Source of the DNA: Chitinophaga sp. CF118 | GTDB lineage: Bacteria > Bacteroidota > Bacteroidia > Chitinophagales > Chitinophagaceae | NCBI RefSeq assembly: GCF_900112615.1 | Contig: NZ_FOMK01000002.1 | Location: 930,001 to 994,000, forward strand | Direction: 5' to 3' | Length of the DNA stretch: 64,000 nucleotides | Shown: piece by piece, positions 58,738 through 64,000 of the stretch | Layout of the letters: every line of letters begins with the position of its first letter | Numbering within the stretch: the first letter of the stretch is position 1 | Translations under genes and position numbers: made by a program | The notes under the pieces: model-generated | The model's input: only the letters and a program-made list of their open reading frames with translations | Told to the model about the DNA's origin: nothing | The model's database searches: none

Positions 58738-59085
58738 TTAAATGTGTAATTTTTCTTTCTTAGCCAACAGTTCGTCCACAGTTTCCTGGTACATTTCATC
58801 CGGAACACAGCAATCTACCGGGCAAACGGCAGCGCATTGAGGTTCTTCATGGAATCCCTGGCACTCAGTACACTTGTTGGGAACGATATAATAATTGTCT
58901 ACACTGACAGGTGCATTACGTTTTTCGGCATCGATGCTAGTTCCATCCATAAGCACATAAGTGCCCTTAATAGTGGTTCCATCGGACATCGCCCACTCTA
59001 CGCCACCCTCATAAATAGCGTTATTTGGGCACTCCGGTTCACACGCACCACAGTTAATACATTCATCTGTTATCTTAATTGCCAT
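58738..59085 (-). CDS. 2[4Fe-4S] ferredoxin with long insertion (Allochromatium type)
   Basis: The protein has 115 residues. First cluster motif [13 protein letters not shown] at about 8-19 and second [18 protein letters not shown] at about 70-87, the latter with a long CxxC-8-C spacing as in Allochromatium vinosum-type ferredoxins. The 50-residue insert between them ([18 protein letters not shown]...) is longer than usual. It carries low-potential electrons in the cytoplasm. It is divergently transcribed from the acyl-CoA reductase gene with overlapping promoters, which suggests the two are co-controlled. Confidence 0.9.
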   Translation of the reverse strand: MAIKITDECINCGACEPECPNNAIYEGGVEWAMSDGTTIKGTYVLMDGTSIDAEKRNAPVSVDNYYIVPNKCTECQGFHEEPQCAAVCPVDCCVPDEMYQETVDELLAKKEKLHI

Positions 59086-59117
59086 GTTATAAACTTTTTG
59101 TTTAAGTGGTAAGCCAT

Positions 59118-59125
59118 TAATTTTG
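59118..59125 (+). promoter_or_regulatory. -7 box of the acyl-CoA reductase gene
   Basis: TAATTTTG, exact TAnnTTTG; TTTG at 59098-59101 is 16 bases upstream. Predicted start near 59129. Confidence 0.55.
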
Positions 59126-59128
59126 TGA

Positions 59129-59136
59129 CAAAAATA
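59129..59136 (-). promoter_or_regulatory. -7 box of the ferredoxin gene
   Basis: On the minus strand it reads TATTTTTG, exact TAnnTTTG; predicted start near 59125. It lies 3 bases from the opposing -7 box. Confidence 0.55.
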
Positions 59137-59168
59137 GAATTTAAAAAGCTAATTATATATACATTTTC

Positions 59169-60176
59169 ATGAGTAGTACAGAAAAAGTAGCAGCACTGGT
59201 TCGATTGGGCCAATACCTGGCAGGAAATGATCAGGCGCTTCAGATCGCTAAGGATAAGGCTTCCCAGGCAAACGGATGGTTCACTCCCGAGTTCATAGAT
59301 TTGGCTTTGCAAAATATTTGCCGTTATTATCTGGATGAGTCTAAGCTGACCGCCTGGCTACAATCCTATTCCGGGAATGGTACCGTACAAGCGCCACGGT
59401 TAGTGGGGATTGTAGCTGCCGGCAACATTCCGCTGGTTTGTTTTCACGACTGGCTCTGTGGTTTCCTCAGCGGTCATAAGGTACGCCTCAAGCTCTCTTC
59501 CAAAGATGTAGTACTGATGCAACACATTCTTGACAAGGTCAACGAATGGTACCCCGCATTTGCAGAACAGACCGTGGTAATGGATATGCTGAAGAATTGT
59601 GATGCCTACATCGCCACCGGTAGTAATAACTCTGCCCGTTATTTCCAGTACTATTTTGCCCAATATCCGAATATCATCCGCCGGAACCGGACTTCCGTAG
59701 CCATCCTGGATGGTACCGAAACACCGGAAGAGCTGACAGCCCTTGCAGATGATGCTATGCTCTACTTTGGCCTTGGCTGCCGGAATGTGACCAAAGTATT
59801 TGTTCCGGAAAATTACAATTTTGAACCACTCCTGAAGGCTTTCCGTAAATATGATTACCTGGCAGATTATCATAAGTTCAAGAATAACTATGATTACAAC
59901 CTGGCCCTGCTCCTGCTAAACAGCAGTCCTTATATGACGAATGACTGCTTGTTGCTTCACGAATCGCCATCCCTGTTTTCGCCAATCAGTATGCTGCATT
60001 ATAGCTATTATACGGATTACGCAACCCAGGCACAGGAATTACAAGGGCATGAAGACCTGCAATGTCTTGTAGGTCATGGCTTTACCCCTTTTGGTACAGC
60101 CCAGCAGCCCAGTTTGTATGACTATGCAGATGGAATAGATACGATGAAATTCCTTGTGGATCTGACTAAAGAGTAA
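59169..60176 (+). CDS. Acyl-CoA reductase (LuxC-like)
   Basis: The protein has 335 residues. It has an aldehyde dehydrogenase-like fold with the nucleotide segment VGIVAAGNIPLVCFHDWLCG, the catalytic Cys204 in LYFGLGCRNVTKVFVP, and the conserved IIRRNRTSVAILDGTETPEEL. The family reduces acyl-CoA or acyl-ACP to an aldehyde; in Bacteroidota it is common beside a ferredoxin. The start ATG has a predicted 40-base leader. A tandem 58-bp repeat lies after the stop. Confidence 0.87.
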   Translation: MSSTEKVAALVRLGQYLAGNDQALQIAKDKASQANGWFTPEFIDLALQNICRYYLDESKLTAWLQSYSGNGTVQAPRLVGIVAAGNIPLVCFHDWLCGFLSGHKVRLKLSSKDVVLMQHILDKVNEWYPAFAEQTVVMDMLKNCDAYIATGSNNSARYFQYYFAQYPNIIRRNRTSVAILDGTETPEELTALADDAMLYFGLGCRNVTKVFVPENYNFEPLLKAFRKYDYLADYHKFKNNYDYNLALLLLNSSPYMTNDCLLLHESPSLFSPISMLHYSYYTDYATQAQELQGHEDLQCLVGHGFTPFGTAQQPSLYDYADGIDTMKFLVDLTKE

Positions 60177-60191
60177 ATAAGGCGTTGAGAA

Positions 60192-60310
60192 CTGATGGGT
60201 TAATCTTTTGGGCCAGGAGTATAACGGTATTCATCCTTTATGCCAGGAATTGATGGGGGTAATCTTTTGGCCAGGAGCATAAAGGTATTCATCCTTTTAT
60301 GCCAGGAATT
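60192..60310. repeat. Two tandem 58/59-bp units after the acyl-CoA reductase gene
   Basis: Units begin TGATGGG at 60193 and 60251 and share ATCTTTTG, GCCAGGAG, GGTATTCATCC and ATGCCAGGAAT. Each has an inner hairpin around GCATAAAGG / CCTTTTATGC, better formed in the second unit. Confidence 0.75.
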
Positions 60311-60567
60311 AGTGGAGGAACCTTTCGGGTTTTGATGTTTATAACATTTTGTCTGATTTTAACGTTATTCTGACAGTAGCTATGATATCCTGTCATACCT
60401 TACATAGCTACCTATTAAGATGATATTAACTTTTCATATAAAAATGTGTTAAAGTAATAGGAGCGGACGCCAACGGATTCATCCGCGCCCTTAAATTTGT
60501 ATGAGAGGCATGTAAATTGATACCATTCCTTATACATTAAACACCCAATAACTTAAACATTTACAGT
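60311..60567. other. Leader region of the HtrA gene
   Basis: Nothing is seen other than the promoter box at 60492-60499. Confidence 0.4.
60492..60499 (+). promoter_or_regulatory. -7 box upstream of the HtrA gene
   Basis: TAAATTTG, exact match to TAnnTTTG; predicted start near 60503 gives a 65-base leader. No TTTG at -33. Confidence 0.45.
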
Positions 60568-62106
60568 ATGAAATTCAGGCAAATCGCGGCAACTGTTCTA
60601 ATCAGCGCGGCAACTGCAATTGCCAGCATATTTGTTTACAACAGATATCAACCCAGGCTGGCAGGCCCTTATCAAAACGGATCGGAAAACATCCCTGTTA
60701 ACTATGCGAGCTATATGCCCGGCGCGGAAGTGAAAAACGCTACTCCTCCTACGGACTTTACCCTGGCAGCGAAAACAGCGACTCCAGGTGTGGTACACAT
60801 CAAAACAAGGATTAATCCACGGGAAGTGAATAACAACCTTCAAAGAAAGAGATCCGTGTTACAGGACTTTTTTGGCGATGACTTTTTCGGGGAAGAATTC
60901 CAGGGCGAAGGTGGTGGACGTAAATATTATGTTCCGGGACAAATGGCTTCCGGATCTGGTGTCCTGATCTCTGACGATGGTTACATTATCACCAACAACC
61001 ACGTAGTAGACGATGCCGATGAAATAGCAGTTACACTCAACAATTATAAAACTTACAAAGCAAAGGTGGTTGGAACAGACCCAAATACAGATCTGGCAGT
61101 GATCAAGATTGATGCAAAGAGCCTGCCCTACCTGTTATATGGTAATTCCGACGAGGTAGAAGTGGGACAATGGGTATTGGCAGTCGGTTATCCGCTGAAC
61201 CTGGAAACCACCGTTACAGCAGGTATCGTAAGTGCCAAAGCTCGTACCATCGGTATCAATAAACAAGCAAGGCGCAATGCCATCGAGTCCTTTATTCAAA
61301 CCGACGCGGCCGTGAACCAGGGTAACAGTGGTGGTGCATTAATCAATACCGCCGGTGAACTGGTAGGGATTAATTCTGCTATTGCCTCTCCTACCGGTGC
61401 ATATGCTGGTTACTCCTACGCCATACCGGTGAACCTGGTAAAGAAAGTGGTGAACGACCTGATGAAGTATGGTAATGTACAGAGAGCTTATCTCGGCATC
61501 CTGTACCAGGACCCCAGCTCAATTCCTGAAGAAAGATGGGAAGAAGCAGGTATCAGAAGAGATATTAATGGTGTAGTGGTGAATGGCGTAACAGAATCCG
61601 GCGCGGCAGCAGCTGCGGGAATCCGTAAAGGAGATGTAATTACCGGAATCAACGGGATTGTGACTCCTTCTATTCCACAGATGACAGAACAGATTGCCCG
61701 TTACAAACCAGGTGATAAAATCAGCATCAACTACCTGCGCGACGAAAAAGAATATACTACCAACACTGTATTGAAAAATGCAGATGGTAATACAGATATC
61801 GTTAAGAGCACCGTACTGGATGCTTTGGGCGCAGACCTTTCCTCACTGGATAAAGGCAATGCGGCCAAACTGGGAATTCGTGGAGGTGTATATGTAGAGA
61901 ATATCAGCAGTGGTATCCTGAAAAAACAGACTTCAATGAAACCTTCATTTATCATCCTGAAAGCCGGTGGAGAAACCGTTGCTTCCCTGGAAGATCTGAA
62001 GCGTGTACTGGCAAAACAAAAGAAAGTACAACTGGAAGGAGTTTATCCTCAATTGAACGGGGTCTATTACTATAATATAGACCTTGCCAATGGTGAAACC
62101 TTCTGA
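60568..62106 (+). CDS. HtrA/Deg-type serine protease with PDZ domains
   Basis: The protein has 512 residues. An N-terminal hydrophobic segment (about 7-25) is a signal or anchor. The trypsin-like domain has His145 (NNHVVDD), Asp175 (NTDLAVIK) and Ser254 (GNSGGAL). PDZ1 begins near 320 (YLGILYQD, GVVVNGVTESGAAAAAGIRKGDVI) and a shorter, partial PDZ2 follows (GVYVENISSGI). It degrades or chaperones misfolded envelope proteins. The second PDZ is shorter than in E. coli DegP. The acid loop at 93-110 (DDFFGEEFQGEGGG) is typical of Bacteroidota members. Monocistronic. Confidence 0.92.
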   Translation: MKFRQIAATVLISAATAIASIFVYNRYQPRLAGPYQNGSENIPVNYASYMPGAEVKNATPPTDFTLAAKTATPGVVHIKTRINPREVNNNLQRKRSVLQDFFGDDFFGEEFQGEGGGRKYYVPGQMASGSGVLISDDGYIITNNHVVDDADEIAVTLNNYKTYKAKVVGTDPNTDLAVIKIDAKSLPYLLYGNSDEVEVGQWVLAVGYPLNLETTVTAGIVSAKARTIGINKQARRNAIESFIQTDAAVNQGNSGGALINTAGELVGINSAIASPTGAYAGYSYAIPVNLVKKVVNDLMKYGNVQRAYLGILYQDPSSIPEERWEEAGIRRDINGVVVNGVTESGAAAAAGIRKGDVITGINGIVTPSIPQMTEQIARYKPGDKISINYLRDEKEYTTNTVLKNADGNTDIVKSTVLDALGADLSSLDKGNAAKLGIRGGVYVENISSGILKKQTSMKPSFIILKAGGETVASLEDLKRVLAKQKKVQLEGVYPQLNGVYYYNIDLANGETF

Positions 62107-62161
62107 TAAATAGTCTAAGGGTTTGACTTAAATGCTTCAGTAAAGGCTTTTAGTAAGATCA

Positions 62162-62287
62162 AAGATATAAACAACAAGGTCCGGCAATACGCCGGACCTT
62201 GTTGTTTATATCTTAAAGCGAAAGTCATCAGCAAGGATTTATCGCTTGAAAAAAGAGAGTGTTGCCGGACTTTGTTGTTTATATCTT
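62162..62287. repeat. 24-bp perfect hairpin with a duplicated right arm
   Basis: 62162-62185 pairs exactly with 62191-62214 over 24 bp with the loop AATAC. A second copy of the right arm at 62264-62287 differs by one base (C to T), so the left arm could pair with either. Confidence 0.85.
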
Positions 62288-62346
62288 AAAACGAAGGAGA
62301 TCAAAAGTTTAAATAAAGTATCGGGGGTATAAGTTACCTGAATAAG

Positions 62347-62375
62347 AAAAGCCTGTATTTTAAGTACAGGCTTTT
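62347..62375 (-). terminator. Terminator after the LytTR regulator (may act both ways)
   Basis: 11-bp stem AAAAGCCTGTA / TACAGGCTTTT with a 7-base loop, 4 bases past the stop. Confidence 0.8.
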
Positions 62376-62378
62376 CTT

Positions 62379-63140
62379 TTATAAGTTGATCACACCTTTC
62401 AGTTGTGCGAAGAATTCATCTTTTTTCCTGGATGATATCGGGATATTCTTCTGATCGCTCATCACTACCGCAGTACCCAATCCCTTGATAATCTTAACGA
62501 TGTGGTGAATATTGATCAGGAATGATTTGTGTACCCTGTAAAAACCCTTGTCTGACAACATTTCCTCATACTCTTTCAGAGACTTGGATATAAGATGTGA
62601 AACATTGTTGATCAGCTGTATTTTGGTATAACTGTCAAAAGCCTCACAGTAAATGATATCTTTCAGATCAATTACATTATATCCATCGTTTACAGGTATT
62701 ACTATCTTGGAGAAAGCATTATCATTATTCTTTACGTAGTCTTTTAGGATAGATGCCAGTTCATTCAGTCTTCCCTTTTTACTCTTCTTCACCTTTTCCA
62801 AAGCATCTTCTACCTCACTAACCTTGATGGGTTTGAGCAGATAGTCAAGCGCGGCAAATTTAATTGCCTGTAAGGCGTATTCCTGGAAGGCAGTAATGAA
62901 GATAACTTCGAAGTTTAGCACAGGAAACATTTCCAATAACTGGAATCCATTATGTGGCGGCATCTCAATATCCAGAAATAGTACGTCTATCTGGGTATTT
63001 TTCAGCATTTCCGCCGCTTCCTGAATATTCTGCGCCTCCCCTGCTACTGTAACATCCTTACAGTAATTTTCAAGAATATTTCGCAAAATGTGGATGTTGC
63101 GAACTTCATCATCTACGATCGCAGCTTTTATATTACTCAT
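62379..63140 (-). CDS. LytTR-type response regulator
   Basis: The protein has 253 residues. Receiver: DD in AIVDDEVRN, acceptor Asp in VLFLDIEMPPHNGF (about residue 58), Lys in YLLKPIKV (about 107). The C-terminal LytTR DNA-binding domain has IVIPVNDGYNVIDLKDIIYCEA, and the RVHKSFLINIHHIVKI strand pattern. Its ATG overlaps the kinase stop (ATGA), so it is expressed with the sensor. The pair is of the LytS/LytR group; target genes are not known from sequence. Confidence 0.92.
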   Translation of the reverse strand: MSNIKAAIVDDEVRNIHILRNILENYCKDVTVAGEAQNIQEAAEMLKNTQIDVLFLDIEMPPHNGFQLLEMFPVLNFEVIFITAFQEYALQAIKFAALDYLLKPIKVSEVEDALEKVKKSKKGRLNELASILKDYVKNNDNAFSKIVIPVNDGYNVIDLKDIIYCEAFDSYTKIQLINNVSHLISKSLKEYEEMLSDKGFYRVHKSFLINIHHIVKIIKGLGTAVVMSDQKNIPISSRKKDEFFAQLKGVINL

Positions 63141-64000
63141 AACATCTTAACAATGGGAATCAGAATTTCAACCAGAGTACCCTCCTTATTGCCGAAACCG
63201 AACTTAAATTTATCAATAATTTCTAACTTTCCAATATTTCCATTAAAAGATTTTATAATCTGCAACCGTTCGCGGATCACGCTCAAAGCTGTTGATTCGT
63301 GTTTGATCAGCCTGCTACTTTTAATATTATTAGCACGCTCCCATCCTATTCCATCATCATCCACAGAACAATACAGCATATCGTTCTTCAGTATCAGCTT
63401 CACTTCCAGCCGGCCATGACCATTTTTTGGAGCCAACCCATGTTTGATCGCATTCTCCACAATCGGCTGTATGATCATAGGCGGAATATAGATAGTATAA
63501 TCTTTTAATTCGTCGTCCAGGATAAACTGATAGGTGAAAACATCTGCAAAACGGATCTTTTCCAGCTCAATATACCGGGTCAGGAAAGCAATCTCCTCCT
63601 CCAGTGAGAGGAAGGACTTACGCGAATTATTCAGCATCTGGCGCATAAGGGTGGCAAAATCTGCCAGGAAATTGAGCGCCTGCTTCTCTTCCTTCTCCAT
63701 AATCAGGTGTTGCACCGAATTAAGGGAATTAAAGATGAAGTGAGGATTCATCTGGTTGGTAAGGGCTTTCGCCTCCAGTTCTGCAATACGGCGATTATAT
63801 TCAGTTTTACGCTTTTCCCCTTGTTTTATACGCCGTACTATATACCGTAAAACGAAGAACACCAATGATACTGAGAGTAAGATCAGGATACCGCGGGCCC
63901 ACCATTCCTGGTACCAGCGGGGCAATATTGTAACCGTAATAGCTATCGGTTTGCTCCAGTCACTCTTGTATTTCCTTGCTCTGACCTGTAATTTGTACGT
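63137..64000 (-). CDS. Sensor histidine kinase, Y_Y_Y plus LytS-type domain (cut by right edge)
   Basis: The frame is open to base 64000. The visible first part is TYKLQVRARKYKSDWSKPIA, the end of a Y_Y_Y domain, followed by a membrane helix (about GILILLSVSLVFFVLRYIV). A His_kinase (PF06580-like) domain then shows LTNQMNPHFIFNSLNSVQH with the phospho-accepting His, and the ATP-binding VENAIKHGLAP and DDDGIGWERA. The missing N-terminus probably holds Reg_prop beta-propeller repeats, as in Bacteroidota sensors that read glycan or other surface signals. Its TGA overlaps the regulator ATG. Confidence 0.9.
   Translation of the reverse strand, partial: TYKLQVRARKYKSDWSKPIAITVTILPRWYQEWWARGILILLSVSLVFFVLRYIVRRIKQGEKRKTEYNRRIAELEAKALTNQMNPHFIFNSLNSVQHLIMEKEEKQALNFLADFATLMRQMLNNSRKSFLSLEEEIAFLTRYIELEKIRFADVFTYQFILDDELKDYTIYIPPMIIQPIVENAIKHGLAPKNGHGRLEVKLILKNDMLYCSVDDDGIGWERANNIKSSRLIKHESTALSVIRERLQIIKSFNGNIGKLEIIDKFKFGFGNKEGTLVEILIPIVKML

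Noticed and set aside
60192..60310. CRISPR array
   Set aside because: Only two units, no spacer/repeat alternation and no cas genes.

Overview
The window looks like chromosomal DNA of a Bacteroidota, most likely family Chitinophagaceae (Chitinophaga or a near relative). The evidence is two TonB-dependent receptors with N-terminal carboxypeptidase-like domains, one of them Oar-like. There are also a FecR anti-sigma factor, an 800-residue MacB/FtsX permease, the gene order miaB / sigma-54 activator / lptE / secG, a fused RibBA and a Reg_prop/Y_Y_Y-type sensor kinase. Shine-Dalgarno sites are scarce and several genes are preceded by the Bacteroidota -7 box TAnnTTTG. I saw no rRNA, tRNA, CRISPR array or complete insertion sequence.

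Layout. 1-5.9 kb: a truncated membrane protein, lipoproteins, a DUF922 putative protease, a beta-flower protein, then a compact cassette of Asp/Asn hydroxylase, sulfotransferase and APS kinase. 5.9-12.1 kb: a pectin-related stretch (GH28, SDR, PL9) and an SGNH hydrolase without a signal peptide. 12.1-16.7 kb: small conserved genes, a GH24 lysozyme, an orphan FecR and an orphan LuxR-type regulator. 16.7-24.2 kb: housekeeping block miaB, sigma-54 activator, lptE, repeat-rich protein, secG, mltG, YihY family, redoxin. 24.4-29.2 kb: M14 peptidase, YwqK-like lipoprotein, a 1-kb gene-poor stretch, alpha/beta hydrolase. 29.3-38.9 kb: MacB-type permease, TonB receptor, ggt, DinB-like protein, lipoprotein, AONS-like PLP enzyme. 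39-46 kb: a very large TamB homologue and ribBA. 46-53.8 kb: Oar-like receptor and a four-gene ATP-grasp / carboxylate-amine ligase / glutamine amidotransferase / ATP-grasp-like cluster. 54-56 kb: an RloA/RloB (AbiL-like) two-gene putative defence system. 56.3-64 kb: ddl-PASTA-rhodanese operon, ferredoxin divergent from acyl-CoA reductase, HtrA protease, and a LytTR regulator with its sensor kinase (cut by the right edge).

The most unusual content is in three places. (1) The four-gene cluster at 49.4-53.8 kb has the parts list of a small peptide or amide pathway with no product I can name. (2) The hydroxylase-sulfotransferase-APS kinase cassette looks like a self-contained hydroxylation and sulfation module. 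(3) The intergenic regions are full of designed-looking structure: two 141-bp copies of a terminal-inverted-repeat element in opposite orientations, twin hairpins built from doubled 11-mers that differ by compensatory changes, several 17- to 28-bp perfect stems, and tandem duplications that copy a translation start or a stop codon. All coordinates, motif positions and repeat alignments were read by eye. No database search or folding program was run.
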